64,000 nt of DNA from Bradyrhizobium archetypum (GCF_013114835.1 NZ_JAAVLW010000002.1:248001-312000), one strand, 5' to 3'; shown: positions 1-10,438, numbered from the stretch's first letter. A program made the numbers and translations. The notes: generated by a model not told the origin, from the letters alone.

Positions 1-388
1 GGGGGCCATGCACGATCCCGGCGACCGGCGCAATGTCCCGGATGAAGTTGAAGCTAAGCCTGTCGTAGAGCGTTGCGTTGATTGCGTTCGGTGTTAAGGC
101 CAAGAGGAGCGTATAGCCGTCGGCCGGTGCACGGACGACTGCCTCTGTGCCGATATTGCCGCCGGCACCCGGCCGGTTCTCGATGACGAATTGCTGGCCG
201 AGCCGCTCCGATAACCACTGACCCATTAGACGAGCGTGAAAGTCTCCCGAGCCGCCAGCGGCAAAGCCGACGATGATGCGAACCGGCCGCGTCGGATAGG
301 CTTGCGCTCGCGCGATGGCCGAGAGCACCGGTAGCGCGGCAGTGGCCGCAGCCAAATGCAGAAACTGCCTTCGGTGGGGAAGTTTCAT
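1..388 (-). CDS. Bug/TctC-family tripartite tricarboxylate transporter substrate-binding protein (3' part outside window)
   Basis: The reverse strand opens at an ATG at 388 with a positively charged start (MKLPHRRQFLHLAAATAAL) and a hydrophobic segment ending near an Ala-x-Ala site, so it is exported, probably through Tat because of the RR-Q-F-L pattern. The mature part starts AYPTRPVRIIVGFAAGGSGD, which is the hallmark beginning of Bug solute receptors that feed TctAB-type or orphan uptake systems. About 129 codons are visible and the window edge cuts the gene; the family is usually about 325 residues. The ligand cannot be predicted and no TctA/TctB partner is visible. The family call is firm. 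Confidence 0.88.
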   Translation of the reverse strand, partial: MKLPHRRQFLHLAAATAALPVLSAIARAQAYPTRPVRIIVGFAAGGSGDFHARLMGQWLSERLGQQFVIENRPGAGGNIGTEAVVRAPADGYTLLLALTPNAINATLYDRLSFNFIRDIAPVAGIVHGP

Positions 389-525
389 TGCAGTCCCTCC
401 GCGGCGATGCGAACGGGCGCGAATACCCTATTGCTATTCCTGAGATCGTGGAAGGGCGATATCGCCTACTGACCCAAGGCGAAGAGGCTCGAAAGGTGCG
501 GCAGGTCCGCTGTCAGGGGATAGAC

Positions 526-578
526 CGGACCTCTCCCGCGCGGACCTCTAACGCCGTTTGTGACCCAACTCGGACCTC
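526..578. repeat. Three direct CGGACCTC octamers in the 389-734 intergenic region
   Basis: CGGACCTC occurs at 526-533, 541-548 and 571-578, with starts 15 and 30 bp apart. An inverted AGGTCCG lies at 503-509. The repeats fall in the 346-base space between the leftward Bug gene and the rightward cyclase, where I see no convincing gene; short reading frames here have no ribosome binding site or family resemblance. Regular spacing suggests a protein-binding array, but no regulator can be named. Confidence 0.4.
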
Positions 579-734
579 CCGGGTTGACGCACACTCATTG
601 CCGGTGCGCCACGAGCCTAGCAAATGCTGCTTGGAGCAATAGGGCCCTCTCGCAATTACCGCCCACAGGTCCCAACAAAGTGCTAGGCTTCTGTTGTTCC
701 AGCGACGTGTTTGCTTGGTCGTTCGGAGAGCGCC

Positions 735-2480
735 GTGACGGAGCAGCGGGTTCAAAGGCGATTGGCCGCGATCTTTGCCGCCGACGTGGTTGGGTATTCC
801 GCGCTCATGCAACGCGCTGAGGAAGCCACCTACGCCGAGTTCGAGCGGCTCAAGCGCGAGGTAATCGAGCCTAGCCTCTCCCGCCACGACGGGCGACTGA
901 TCAAGACCACGGGAGATGGCGCGTTGGCCGAGTTCGCAAGTCCGTCGGCTGCGGTGCGATGCGCGGTGGAAATACAGGAAGGCATCGCGTCAGGCCGAAG
1001 CCCCCTTAAGCTACGCATTGGGGTCAATCTCGGAGAGGTTATAGTCGCGGTTGACGGCGATCTTTTTGGCGACGGGATCAACATCGCTGTCCGGCTAGAA
1101 GGGGTCGCCGATCCGGGCGGTATCTTGCTTTCCGAAAAGGTGTACAGCGAGGTCGAGGGCAAGCTGAACGTTGGCTTCGAGGACCGGGGCGAACAGCAGC
1201 CCAAGAACATCTCCAAGCCGATCCATGCTTACGCTGTACGCGCAGGGACGTATAGCGCGCGGATCGATAGGCTGAGTGCGGCTCCGCCGCTCCCGGACAA
1301 GCCCTCCATCGCCGTGCTGCCGTTTGAGAACATGAGCGGCGATCCGGAGCAGGAGTATTTTGCCGATGGGATGGTTGAAGAAATCACCACCGCGCTCTCG
1401 CGGTTCAAATGGTTGTTCGTGATTGCTCGCAATTCGAGCTTTACGTTCAAAGGTCATGCCGGCGATGTAAAGGAAGTCGGACGTAGGCTCGGCGTGCGCT
1501 ATGTCCTTGAGGGGTCCGTACGCAAGGCGTCGGGGAAGGTTCGCATCACAGGGCAATTAATTGACGCGATTACAGGGGCGCACATTTGGGCGGACAGGTT
1601 CGAGCGTGACCTGACGGACGTATTTGCTCTACAAGACGAGGTGACAGTCGCCGTTGTCTCGGCCATTCAACCAAAATTGCTTCAAACAGAAATCGGCCTG
1701 TCGGTACGGCGGCGACCAGAGAACCTCACCGCCTATGATTGCTATCTCCGCGCTATGCAGCAGCATTACCTAACGACCCCCGAAGGGTTGGCCGAGTCGA
1801 TCAGGCTGGCGCATCGCGCTTTGGAGCTGGACCCTCGGTTCGGCTTTGTCGCTGCTCTGGCAGGTCTCTGTCACATGCAGAACGTCGCTTGGGGTCATGC
1901 TATCGATCCTCAATTCGACCGCAAGGAAGCAGTTCGGCTTATGCGCTTGGCATTGAGTATCGACGATAGTGATCCAGATACGTTAGCATGGGCTGCCTTA
2001 ACCTCGGCGTTTATGGTCGGCGATAGTGAAAGTGAGATCGAAATGGCTGACCGGGCGGTCGCGCTCAACCCAAATTCATTTAGCGCATGGAACTGCAGAG
2101 GCCAGGTCTATAGAATTGCGGGGCTTCCGGAGGAAGCGCTCCGGAGTTTTGAACGCGCCATCCGCCTCAGCCCGGTAGACCCGCGGCTACACTTTACGTT
2201 TGTTGGGATGGGGATGGCCTTTATTGAGCTTCGTCGCTTTGACGAGGCCATCGTCGCAGGGAAGAAATGCCGACGTCAGAACGCCTCCTATTCGGCAGCT
2301 TACCGTTGTCTCGCGTCCGCTTTCGCTCATCTCGGACGCGACGCTGAGGCGCGTGAGGCGGCGGCGCGTCTGCTTGAGACCGATCCCGCCTTTACAATTT
2401 CTGCGTGGATCGGTCGAGGCGGACAGTCAAATTCGAAGCTGTTGATTGAGGGCCTTCGGAAAGCGGGGTTGCCCGAATAG
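735..2480 (+). CDS. Class III adenylate/guanylate cyclase with TolB-like and TPR domains
   Basis: Predicted cytoplasmic nucleotide cyclase of 581 residues. The N-terminal cyclase homology domain (about residues 5-175) has the first metal Asp in FAADVVGYS, the second in TTGDGALAEF, and the substrate region LFGDGINIAVRLE with the transition-state Asn and Arg, so it should be active. Residues about 190-330 match the TolB/FlgO-like module (PDKPSIAVLPFENMSGDPEQ), followed by several TPR-like helices. This architecture is repeatedly expanded in Bradyrhizobium and Mesorhizobium. The GTG at 735 is preferred over the TTG at 711 because GGAG lies seven bases upstream and the domain begins directly after it. 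No partner gene is adjacent, so the signal it answers to is unknown. Confidence 0.85.
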   Translation: MTEQRVQRRLAAIFAADVVGYSALMQRAEEATYAEFERLKREVIEPSLSRHDGRLIKTTGDGALAEFASPSAAVRCAVEIQEGIASGRSPLKLRIGVNLGEVIVAVDGDLFGDGINIAVRLEGVADPGGILLSEKVYSEVEGKLNVGFEDRGEQQPKNISKPIHAYAVRAGTYSARIDRLSAAPPLPDKPSIAVLPFENMSGDPEQEYFADGMVEEITTALSRFKWLFVIARNSSFTFKGHAGDVKEVGRRLGVRYVLEGSVRKASGKVRITGQLIDAITGAHIWADRFERDLTDVFALQDEVTVAVVSAIQPKLLQTEIGLSVRRRPENLTAYDCYLRAMQQHYLTTPEGLAESIRLAHRALELDPRFGFVAALAGLCHMQNVAWGHAIDPQFDRKEAVRLMRLALSIDDSDPDTLAWAALTSAFMVGDSESEIEMADRAVALNPNSFSAWNCRGQVYRIAGLPEEALRSFERAIRLSPVDPRLHFTFVGMGMAFIELRRFDEAIVAGKKCRRQNASYSAAYRCLASAFAHLGRDAEAREAAARLLETDPAFTISAWIGRGGQSNSKLLIEGLRKAGLPE

Positions 2481-2765
2481 CTCTCCAATGCCCATGGGGT
2501 GATCGATGGCGGCACTCTGCTGCGGCGCATGAATCCGGTTATGGCCTGTTTGAGACTTGCCGACGCACAGTAACGATGTCTGTTTATAGGGGAGCGGAAG
2601 TCGTCGTATGCGGCTTGGCGGCCTCTTTCATATCAGGCCAAGCCGGGAATGTCGCCTGTTGACCCATCTCGTGCATCGGTTGCCGATGGCAGATGGCCTG
2701 CCGTTGGCGCTAAAGTTCTCACGTCCGGACGTGCCGCGTCGGAGCGCCAGGCGGAGGGGAAGAGC

Positions 2766-4022
2766 ATGGCAGCGCATGGATCTGGTGGACTGCTCCTTTG
2801 CATGGGTCTCCTGCTTGCGACGCCGGCGCTGGCCGCCACGTCGACCGACCGGGGCGAGTGCGCCGCCAGCGCCGACAAGCCCGACCTTGGCTTCGCGGCA
2901 TGCAGCCGCATTATCGACGATGCAAGCGTGTCGGTGGCAGAACGCATCAAGGCCTTCAAGAACCGGGGCCGCGGCTCCTTCAACAGCAAGGATTACGACC
3001 GCGCGATTGCCGACTACGGCGAGGCCATCAAGCTCAGCCCGAAGGACGCCTGGGCCTTTGCGCACCGATGCGAGGCTTACGAGAGCAAAGAGGACCACGA
3101 CGCGGCCATTGCGGATTGCACCGAGGCCATCAAGATCGATCCGAAATATGGTTGGGCCTACAACAACCGTGGTGTCGCCTACTACGGCGTGCATGAATAC
3201 GACGCGGCGCTGGCCGACCACGCCGAGGCGATCAGGATCAATTCCAGAGACGCCTGGGCCTACACCCGCCGCGGCATGGCGTGGACGGAAAAGGGTGAAT
3301 TCGATCAGGCGATTGCCGATATCACCCAGGCGGTTACAATCGATCCGAAATACGCCTTTGGTTTTGGCCAAAGGGGGCAGGCGCGCTTCAGGAAGAAGTT
3401 GATCACGAAAAAAGGCGGATGGGAGCCCGCGATCGCAGATTACAGCGAGGCAATCAAGCTCGATCCAAGTCTGCTTTGGCTGTACAGCTCACGCGGCGTT
3501 GCCTACAGCAACGATCGCCAATACGACCTTGCCGTTGCGGATTGCAGCGAGGTCATCAAGCGCGAACCCAACAATTCCGCCGGGCACAATTGCCGCGGCG
3601 TCGCTTACGAAGGCTTGAAGGACTATCGCCGCGCGATCGCCGACTATGATCAGTCGATCAGCATCAATCAAAAGAACGGCGTGGCGTATTGGAATCGCGG
3701 CAATGCCTATATGGCGCTGCGAAAGATCGATGACGCGATCGCCGACTATGACCGGGCGATCGCAATAAACCCCAAGGACTTCAACTCCTTCAACTCGCGC
3801 GGAAAAGCCTATGTCGCAAAGGGCGACAGCAACCGCGCGATTGCGGATTTCACGAAAGCGATCCAGTTCGATCCCTCCTATGTCGAGGCCTACAGCAACC
3901 GCGGCCTCTCCCATGAAGTGCTGGGCCGGCGTGCCGATGCGGTCGCCGACTTCCGCAAGGCGCAATCGATCGACTCGACCGACCGGGTCAGCAAGCAACA
4001 GCTCCGCGTGCTCGGCTTCTGA
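2766..4022 (+). CDS. Exported TPR-repeat protein
   Basis: A 418-residue protein with an N-terminal signal peptide (hydrophobic GLLLCMGLLLATPALAA, cleavage after Ala) followed by about ten consecutive tetratricopeptide repeats of the form AIADYxEAIKxxPKxxxAYxNRG, reaching almost to the C-terminus. It probably acts as a periplasmic protein-interaction scaffold. The start at 2766 is chosen because a purine-rich GAGGGGAAG precedes it and the signal peptide follows at once; an in-frame ATG at 2649 would add 39 unconserved-looking residues. A Cys pair in the mature N-terminus (ECAAS, AACSR) may form a disulphide. No specific function can be assigned. Confidence 0.8.
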   Translation: MAAHGSGGLLLCMGLLLATPALAATSTDRGECAASADKPDLGFAACSRIIDDASVSVAERIKAFKNRGRGSFNSKDYDRAIADYGEAIKLSPKDAWAFAHRCEAYESKEDHDAAIADCTEAIKIDPKYGWAYNNRGVAYYGVHEYDAALADHAEAIRINSRDAWAYTRRGMAWTEKGEFDQAIADITQAVTIDPKYAFGFGQRGQARFRKKLITKKGGWEPAIADYSEAIKLDPSLLWLYSSRGVAYSNDRQYDLAVADCSEVIKREPNNSAGHNCRGVAYEGLKDYRRAIADYDQSISINQKNGVAYWNRGNAYMALRKIDDAIADYDRAIAINPKDFNSFNSRGKAYVAKGDSNRAIADFTKAIQFDPSYVEAYSNRGLSHEVLGRRADAVADFRKAQSIDSTDRVSKQQLRVLGF

Positions 4023-4205
4023 CAGCATGCCGCGAAGCCGCCTCAAGCCAGAATGTAAGTCGAGTGTAGCTTCGAGGAGGTTGGAATGCGTGGCCTCCGG
4101 CGATCTTGGCTACCGCTTGGCTGGCTTCGCGTTCAACGGGACATTCAGCTTTATCGAACGAAAACCCTGTCTTCCCGTGCGTATCTCCGTCCGCTGACAG
4201 ATAGT

Positions 4206-5228
4206 TTACTCGATTACCTCATCCGCACCGCTAACAACCGAAGGCGAGAACTCGTAACCCAGGAATTTGGCGGCCTTCAGATTGATAACGAGCTCCAGCT
4301 TGGTGACGAGCTGGACCGGAAGATCGGAAGGTTTCTCGCCCAACAGGATCCGTCCGGCATAGACTCCCGCGCGTCGGTGCGATTGCATAAAATCTCCGCC
4401 ATAGCTCATCAAACCGCCAGCCAGGGGAAAGTCTCGCGTTTGCGTAATTGCGGGCACGCGAAATTTCATCGCGAGATCGGCCAATCGTCGGCTGCGAAAC
4501 GCGAAGTAGGGGTCAGAGGTGAAAACAAGTCCACCTGCCGGCTCCCCGATCATCGAAGCGAACACAGATTCAAATTCATCTTCCTTGCTCGCATTCAGGA
4601 TCTGCAGGTGGATCCCCAGGGTTTCGGCAGCCGAACGAAGCTTCTTCAATTGTGAATTTGCGGTCGGACTTGTTGGGTTGGCGACGACCGCAATTTTACT
4701 TCCTGTCGGCAGAAATTCGTGCATCAGCTCGAGCCGTTTCGGCGACACGTCGACGCTCAGGCTCGAAACTCCCGTGATATTGCCACCTGGCCGCGACAAG
4801 CTGTCCACCACGCCTAGCTGGACGGGGTCGCCGCCCATTTCAAATACGATGGTCTTGGCCGTGCCGGCAGCTTTGGCGGCGAGCGCCACGGGAGCTCCCC
4901 CGGGCGCAACAACGACATCTACATTCCGAGAGGCCAGTTCGGCAGCAAGGCCGGGCAATCTGGCATATTGTCCGTTGGCCCATTGATAGTCGATCGTCAC
5001 ATTGCGGCCCTCGACAAAGCCAGCTTCGCCAAGTCCCTCGTGGAAGGCCTTAAGTCGACTGGCAAACAGCTCCGGTGATTCCGCGCAAAGATATCCGATG
5101 ACCGGCAGGGACCTGATCTGCGCATACGAGGAGGTCGTCCACGTAGCAGCGCCTGCCATCAATAAGAGGAAGTCACGCCGCCTGCCGCGTCCGTGAGGCG
5201 TCGCTGATCGAGGGCTCGTGTACCTCAT
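4206..5228 (-). CDS. ABC transporter substrate-binding protein (ABC_sub_bind family)
   Basis: A 340-residue periplasmic protein. The start carries RRRDFLLLMAGAATWTTSSYA, a Tat-like leader. The mature protein has the typical features of the ABC_sub_bind (TrpX/YtrF-like) family: LPVIGYLCAESPE, FHEGLGEAGFVEGRNVTIDY, a central LSRPGGNITGVSS motif and KRLELMHEFLP. In rhizobia many copies stand alone without permease or ATPase genes, and that is the case here. It converges on the TPR gene with 183 bases between them. The ligand is unknown. Confidence 0.87.
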   Translation of the reverse strand: MRYTSPRSATPHGRGRRRDFLLLMAGAATWTTSSYAQIRSLPVIGYLCAESPELFASRLKAFHEGLGEAGFVEGRNVTIDYQWANGQYARLPGLAAELASRNVDVVVAPGGAPVALAAKAAGTAKTIVFEMGGDPVQLGVVDSLSRPGGNITGVSSLSVDVSPKRLELMHEFLPTGSKIAVVANPTSPTANSQLKKLRSAAETLGIHLQILNASKEDEFESVFASMIGEPAGGLVFTSDPYFAFRSRRLADLAMKFRVPAITQTRDFPLAGGLMSYGGDFMQSHRRAGVYAGRILLGEKPSDLPVQLVTKLELVINLKAAKFLGYEFSPSVVSGADEVIE

Positions 5229-5329
5229 CTATCAACCTGCTGCCATCTGCCACTTGCTCGATCATATCGCATGATGCTCAACAAGTCGCCACGGGACTGC
5301 GTCAAGAGATTGCGTCAAGCATCCGCAGG

Positions 5330-7066
5330 TCAGCATCGCTGGTGCGGAATAAAGGAAATTCCGAATACCGGAATTGCTTCGTCAAAGCCCTTGATTCGGC
5401 GCCCCCCAAGATCTTCCAGGGGGCGCTTGCCATCGACGCCCGCGGCAAGTTCGGCGTCCAGCAAGATTTCCCGGTCTGCGGCAGATGCGCACAGGCGGGC
5501 CGCGAGATTCACAACACTGCCGATCGCCGTGTAGTCGAGCCGATCCTCGTAACCAATCCGGCCGACAGTTGCCGGTCCGCTGGCGAGACCGACTCCGAAG
5601 CCAACGTGGTAGCCCCGCGAGCGCCAGTCGGCGATCAGTGCTTGCACGCGCTTCTGCATTTCGATCGCAAGATCGACGGCCCTTAATGCTGGTTCTTGCA
5701 CCGGAACGGGCGCATTCACCAGAACCATGAGGCCGTCGCCGGAGAAACTGATGAGCGTTGCCTCGAACTGCGCAATAACCCTGCCGAGGATCTCATAGTA
5801 TTCTGACAGCACACTCATGACTTCCTCAGGTGCAACGCCTGCAGAAAATGCGGTGAAGCCTCGCAAATCGCAGAATACAACGACGACGTTCGTACGGCGG
5901 CCGTCCAACACGCTTTCGTCGCCGGCCCGCTCGACCAGATCGGCGACCTGGGGCGCGAGGAATCGCTTCAGCCTTGCTATGCGCTCCTGGTGCTGCTGCG
6001 CGAGCCCCAACTCGGCAGCCATCCGGTTAAAACTATTGGCGAGACGCTCAAATTCATCTCCAGTCTGGATGGAAATGCGGTGGTCGAAGGATCCCGCACC
6101 GATACGTTCCGTCCCTTCCTCAAGGAGCCTTATCGGCTCCGTCATCCGGTGCGCCAATGCATAGGCGAGAAAGCCTGCGAATATTGTGCTGATTGCGAGA
6201 AGCATTGCGGTCCGCCACAGGGCCGCATAGATCGGCGCATAAGCTTCGGCCAAGGGCTGTTCCGCCACTACCGTCCAATCGGGACCCTGTACGGGAGCTG
6301 CGCTGGCTGCAACGCCATGTCCATGTGCATCTCGGATCGTTGCGAAACCTGCACTCGGACCGATCGCGTCGCGTACGGCACGAAACGGCTTCGAAGTTGC
6401 TTCTTCCGCCCCGCGGAGGACGAGGCTGAGGTCGGGATGGGCAATGAGGCGGCCCGGCCGGTCCAGGACGAAGGCGATACCGGTCTTGCCCACCTTGATC
6501 GCCGATATCACATCCCAAATCAGCTTCAGATTGACCTCGGCGATGACAGCCCCAACGGCAAGTCGATTACCCGCGATCGCAACCGTCAGATATGGTTCCG
6601 AGCCTCGGTTGTAGCTTATGTCGCTAAACCAGACCTGGGTCGCACGGGCGCCGGCTAATGCAGGATCGTTTGATCGGTCCGTACGACTTTCAATGCGATT
6701 GAGGCCGATCCGCGAGACATGGAGACGCTCTAAACCCTTGTTGTCGATGAGCGTCAGACTAACGATGGCAGGCGCCTGCCGAAGCAGGCGCAACGCGTCA
6801 GTCCGCCGCCGCTCGTCCGGCTCGTCGGTCCATGGAAGCTGGACCAGCCAGCCAAGTTGGTTTGTGATACCATAGATGAAATCATGGATCTCGGCGGCAG
6901 CCGACGTCGCTTGCACGCCAAGTAACTGGTCGAGCCTCGCGCGCTGGTCGCGATAGCCGAACCAGGCTTCAATAACGCCGTTGATCGCGAGTGGAATCGC
7001 GACAGCCATGAACAGCGCGAGCAAGTACTTCTGGAAAAGGCCGCGAAACCGATATTGGGCAATCAT
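5330..7066 (-). CDS. Membrane-bound class III adenylate cyclase with Cache sensor and HAMP
   Basis: A 578-residue receptor cyclase. A first membrane segment (YLLALFMAVAIPLAINGVI) is followed by about 250 residues of periplasmic Cache-type sensor (VKVGKTGIAFVLDRPGRLI), a second membrane segment near residue 300 (AMLLAISTIFAGFLAYALA), a HAMP linker (MTEPIRLLEEGTERIGAGSF) and a C-terminal cyclase domain. The metal-binding aspartates lie in FCDLRGFTAF and SFSGDGLMVL; the DYTAIGSVVNLAARL segment keeps the Asn and Arg but has Ser where GD is usual. ATG 7066 is preferred over a TTG at 7084. It presumably makes cAMP in response to an external ligand. Confidence 0.86.
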   Translation of the reverse strand: MIAQYRFRGLFQKYLLALFMAVAIPLAINGVIEAWFGYRDQRARLDQLLGVQATSAAAEIHDFIYGITNQLGWLVQLPWTDEPDERRRTDALRLLRQAPAIVSLTLIDNKGLERLHVSRIGLNRIESRTDRSNDPALAGARATQVWFSDISYNRGSEPYLTVAIAGNRLAVGAVIAEVNLKLIWDVISAIKVGKTGIAFVLDRPGRLIAHPDLSLVLRGAEEATSKPFRAVRDAIGPSAGFATIRDAHGHGVAASAAPVQGPDWTVVAEQPLAEAYAPIYAALWRTAMLLAISTIFAGFLAYALAHRMTEPIRLLEEGTERIGAGSFDHRISIQTGDEFERLANSFNRMAAELGLAQQHQERIARLKRFLAPQVADLVERAGDESVLDGRRTNVVVVFCDLRGFTAFSAGVAPEEVMSVLSEYYEILGRVIAQFEATLISFSGDGLMVLVNAPVPVQEPALRAVDLAIEMQKRVQALIADWRSRGYHVGFGVGLASGPATVGRIGYEDRLDYTAIGSVVNLAARLCASAADREILLDAELAAGVDGKRPLEDLGGRRIKGFDEAIPVFGISFIPHQRC

Positions 7067-7171
7067 GCTCCAGTACCCGTACAATCACACCGATAAAATA
7101 ATAGGCCGATAGTATCACGTTGCTCCACTCTCCGGTGTCCTGGATCCAGACGCCGACGGCGCCACTTGAGA

Positions 7172-7197
7172 TGCGAACTCTCCGCGAGCGGGAGAGG
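7172..7197. repeat. Short palindromic element fragment
   Basis: The sequence CTCTCCGCGAGCGGGAGAG forms a small inverted repeat resembling one arm of the larger CTCTCCCCG palindromic elements at 13.5 kb. It lies in the 214-base space between the cyclase and frc, where nothing else except the frc terminator is recognised. Confidence 0.35.
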
Positions 7198-7248
7198 CGC
7201 AGCGGGTGGCCGCCCTGCCGACTGAACATGACTTCCACCCGCCCAAGC

Positions 7249-7276
7249 AAAAAGGCCGCCGGAAACCGGCGGCCTT
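7249..7276 (-). terminator. Rho-independent terminator of the oxc-frc transcript
   Basis: On the reverse strand GCAAAGGCCGCCGG-TTT-CCGGCGGCCTTTTTG forms a 12-bp perfect stem with a three-base loop and a run of five T. It begins about 20 bases after the frc stop codon. Confidence 0.85.
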
Positions 7277-7298
7277 TGCATTCTGGATACACGAAAAC

Positions 7299-8576
7299 CT
7301 ATTCCGCCGCCTGCTTGCGCGGCGGGTCGAGCGCGCCGGAATCGTGGATTTCGGCGACCTGGTGGTCGGAGAAGCCGAGCACCTGGCGCAGGATCTCGTC
7401 GGTATGCTCGCCGAGGAGGGGCGAGCGGGTCACCTCGCTCGGTGAGTCCGACAGCTTGATCGGATTGCCGACCGACAGATACTTGCCGCGGGTCGGGTGA
7501 TCGACCTCGACCACGGTGCCGGTGGCGCGCAGCGACTGGTCTTCCGCCAATTCCTTCATCGACAGGATCGGGCCGCAGGGGATGTCGTCCTTGTTGAGGA
7601 TCTCCATCGCCTCGAATTTTGTCTTGGTCATCGTCCATTGCTCGATGCGGGCGAAGATCTCGTTTAGCCGCGGCAGCCGGGCCGCCGGCTTGGCGTAATC
7701 CGGATGGGTCTTCCAGCCGGGCTCGCCGATCACGTCGCAGATCTTCTCCCAGACCGGCGCCTGAGTGATGAAATAGATATAGGCGTTCGGGTCGGTCTCC
7801 CAGCCCTTGCACTTCAGGATGCGGCCGGGCTGGCCGCCGCCGGAATCGTTGCCGGCGCGCGGCACGGCATCGCCGAACGGAATGCCTTCGCCGTACTGGC
7901 TGTATTCCTTGAGCGGACCATGGGCGAGGCGCTGCTGGTCGCGCAACTTGACGCGGGCAAGATTCAACACGCCGTCCTGCATCGCGGCGGTGACTTTCTG
8001 GCCCTTGCCGGTATGGGTGCGCTGATAAAGCGCAGTGACGATGCCGAGCGCCAGATGCAGGCCGGTGCCGCTGTCGCCGATCTGCGCGCCGGTGACGAGC
8101 GGCAGCCCGTCGCGAAAGCCGGTGGTCGAGGCCGCGCCGCCGGTGCACTGCGCGACATTCTCATAGACCTTGCAGTCTTCGTAGGGGCCGGGGCCAAAGC
8201 CCTTGATCGAGGCCACGATCATTTTCGGGTTGATGGCGTGGATCTTCTCCCAGGGAAAGCCCATGCGGTCGAGTACGCCGGGGCCGAAGTTTTCCACCAG
8301 CACATCGCAACTCTTGATCAGCGCGGTGAGGACTTCCTTGCCCTTCGGGTTCTTGGTGTCGAGCGTGATCGAACGCTTGTTGTGGTTGAGCATGGTGAAA
8401 TACAGGCTGTCCACATTGGGGATGTCCTGCAACTGACCGCGGGTGATGTCGCCGACGCCGGGGCGCTCGACCTTGATCACGTCGGCGCCGAACCACGCCA
8501 GCAATTGCGTGCAGGTCGGGCCCGACTGAACGTGGGTGAAATCGAGAATACGAACGCCCGTAAGCGCCTTTGTCAT
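7299..8576 (-). CDS. frc: Formyl-CoA:oxalate CoA-transferase
   Basis: A class III CoA-transferase of 425 residues, close to the 428 of the Oxalobacter enzyme. It moves CoA from formyl-CoA to oxalate, giving oxalyl-CoA and formate. Visible landmarks are the N-terminal [20 protein letters not shown], the catalytic Asp at residue 168 in [10 protein letters not shown], and the glycine loop NDSGGGQPG near residue 255 that covers the active site. It lies 58 bases downstream of oxc in the same direction and ends at a strong terminator, so gntR, oxc and frc probably form one transcription unit. The family contains many CAIB/BAIF relatives, but pairing with oxc and the conserved glycine loop make oxalate the expected substrate. 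Confidence 0.95.
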   Translation of the reverse strand: MTKALTGVRILDFTHVQSGPTCTQLLAWFGADVIKVERPGVGDITRGQLQDIPNVDSLYFTMLNHNKRSITLDTKNPKGKEVLTALIKSCDVLVENFGPGVLDRMGFPWEKIHAINPKMIVASIKGFGPGPYEDCKVYENVAQCTGGAASTTGFRDGLPLVTGAQIGDSGTGLHLALGIVTALYQRTHTGKGQKVTAAMQDGVLNLARVKLRDQQRLAHGPLKEYSQYGEGIPFGDAVPRAGNDSGGGQPGRILKCKGWETDPNAYIYFITQAPVWEKICDVIGEPGWKTHPDYAKPAARLPRLNEIFARIEQWTMTKTKFEAMEILNKDDIPCGPILSMKELAEDQSLRATGTVVEVDHPTRGKYLSVGNPIKLSDSPSEVTRSPLLGEHTDEILRQVLGFSDHQVAEIHDSGALDPPRKQAAE

Positions 8577-8634
8577 CGTCTTTGCTCCGTACTGTATCTG
8601 CGCTGCGTGTGCAGGATGAATGGGTTGAAGGCGG

Positions 8635-10374
8635 TTATTTCTTCTTCAAAACGCTTTGCGGGTTGAGGTTGCCGATGCGGCCGCTCTCCGAACCGGCGGC
8701 TGGATCGATCACGGCGTTGATCAGTGTCGGCTTGCCGGAATCCATCGCCTCGTTGACGGCGCGCTTCAATTCGTCGGGCGAGGTGGCGTTGACGCCGACG
8801 CCGCCGAAGGCTTCCATCATCTTGTCGTAGCGCGCGCCCTTGACGAACACGGTCGTGGCGGGATCGGAATTGGCGTTGTTGACGTCGGTGCCGCGATAGA
8901 TGCCGTCATTGTTGAAGATGACGACACAGATCGGAAGGTTGTAGCGGCAGATCGTCTCGACCTCCATGCCGGAGAAGCCGAACGCGCTGTCGCCTTCCAC
9001 CGCGAGCACGGGGTTGCCGGTCTCGAGCGCAGCCGCGATCGCCTGGCCCATGCCGATGCCCATCACGCCCCAGGTGCCGACGTCGAGGCGCTTGCGCGGC
9101 TTGTACATGTCGATGACGCCGCGGGCGAGGTCGAGCGTGTTGGCGCCTTCATTGACGAGGATGGCGTCGGGACGCTCCTTGATGACGTTCTTCAAGACGC
9201 CGAGCGCGCCGTGATAATCCATCGGCGACTTGTTGTTCATCAGCTTCGGCGCCATCTTGGCGACGTTGTCCTCGCGCTTCGACTGCACTGCCTTGGTCCA
9301 GTCGGCGGGTGGGGCGGTCCAGCCGGAACTCATGGCTTGAACAAAGGCGGAGACGCAGGAGCCGATATCGCCGACCACGGGGGCGACAATCTCGACGTTC
9401 GAATCCATTTCCTTCGGCTCGATGTCGACCTGGATGAATTTCTTCGGCGCTTCGCCCCAGGTCTTGCCCTTGCCGTGCGACAACAGCCAATTGAGCCGCG
9501 CGCCGATCAGCATCACGACGTCGGATTCTTTGAGCACCGTGGAGCGAGCCGCGCCGGCGCATTGCGGATGGGTGTCGGGCAAGAGGCCCTTAGCCATGCT
9601 CATCGGCAGGAAGGGCACGCCACTCTTCTCGACGAAGTTTTTGATTTCCTCGTCGGCCTGCGCATAGGCCGCGCCCTTGCCGAGGATGATAAGCGGGCGT
9701 TTCGCGCTCTTCAGCACGTCGAGCGCACGCTTGACCGCGGCGGGGGAGGGGATCTGCGCCGGAGCCGCATCGATCACCTTCACCAGCGACCGCTGGCCGG
9801 CGTCGGCATTCATTACCTGACCAAAAAGCTTGGCCGGCAGATCGAGATAGACGCCGCCCGGACGCCCCGAGACGGCGGCACGGATCGCGCGGGCAAGACC
9901 GATGCCGATGTCCTGGGCGTGCAGCACGCGATAGGCCGCCTTGCACAGCGGCTTGGCGATCGCGAGCTGATCCATTTCTTCGTAATCGCCCTGCTGGAGG
10001 TCGACGATCTCGCGCTCGGAGGAGCCGGAGATCAGGATCATCGGATAGCAGTTGGTGGTGGCGTGGGCGAGCGCGGTGAGACCGTTCAGGAAGCCGGGTG
10101 CCGAGACGGTGAGACACACGCCGGGCTTCTTGGTGAGAAAGCCGGCGATACCCGCGGCATAGCCGGCGTTCTGCTCGTGACGGAAGGAGATCACGCGAAT
10201 ACCGGCGGCCTGCGCCATGCGGCCCAAATCCGTGATCGGGATGCCCGGCACATTATAGATGGTGTTGATGCCGTTGAGCTTGAGCGCATCGATGACGAGA
10301 TGAAAGCCATCGGTCAGCTCTTGCTCGGTGCCCGGTGCTTCGGACTTGGTCGCGGTATTCAGCATGGGCTTCAT
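8635..10374 (-). CDS. oxc: Oxalyl-CoA decarboxylase
   Basis: A ThDP-dependent decarboxylase of 579 residues that converts oxalyl-CoA to formyl-CoA and CO2. The ThDP-activating Glu is in [13 protein letters not shown] (residue 67 of the long form), the [20 protein letters not shown] and [19 protein letters not shown] stretches are essentially those of characterised Oxc, and the diphosphate/Mg site is [16 protein letters not shown] Shine-Dalgarno AGGGAG abuts the ATG at 10374, so translation more likely starts at the ATG at 10365 (MLNTATKSE), nine bases beyond it. It lies between gntR and frc, all on the reverse strand. Confidence 0.96.
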   Translation of the reverse strand: MKPMLNTATKSEAPGTEQELTDGFHLVIDALKLNGINTIYNVPGIPITDLGRMAQAAGIRVISFRHEQNAGYAAGIAGFLTKKPGVCLTVSAPGFLNGLTALAHATTNCYPMILISGSSEREIVDLQQGDYEEMDQLAIAKPLCKAAYRVLHAQDIGIGLARAIRAAVSGRPGGVYLDLPAKLFGQVMNADAGQRSLVKVIDAAPAQIPSPAAVKRALDVLKSAKRPLIILGKGAAYAQADEEIKNFVEKSGVPFLPMSMAKGLLPDTHPQCAGAARSTVLKESDVVMLIGARLNWLLSHGKGKTWGEAPKKFIQVDIEPKEMDSNVEIVAPVVGDIGSCVSAFVQAMSSGWTAPPADWTKAVQSKREDNVAKMAPKLMNNKSPMDYHGALGVLKNVIKERPDAILVNEGANTLDLARGVIDMYKPRKRLDVGTWGVMGIGMGQAIAAALETGNPVLAVEGDSAFGFSGMEVETICRYNLPICVVIFNNDGIYRGTDVNNANSDPATTVFVKGARYDKMMEAFGGVGVNATSPDELKRAVNEAMDSGKPTLINAVIDPAAGSESGRIGNLNPQSVLKKK

Positions 10375-10438
10375 CTCCCTGATCCCTGATCGTTAGTTTC
10401 GGACGATTTTTGGTCGTCTTCTGGTGCGAAGGTGGTCT

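Noticed and set aside
4086..4655. Forward frame between the TPR and ABC receptor genes
   Set aside because: It overlaps the convincing reverse-strand receptor gene and lacks any family features.
8656..10389. A 577-codon open frame on the forward strand
   Set aside because: It is the antisense of oxc. Its translation is rich in His, Arg, Asp and Gly repeats with no family resemblance, a usual result of high-GC codon bias.
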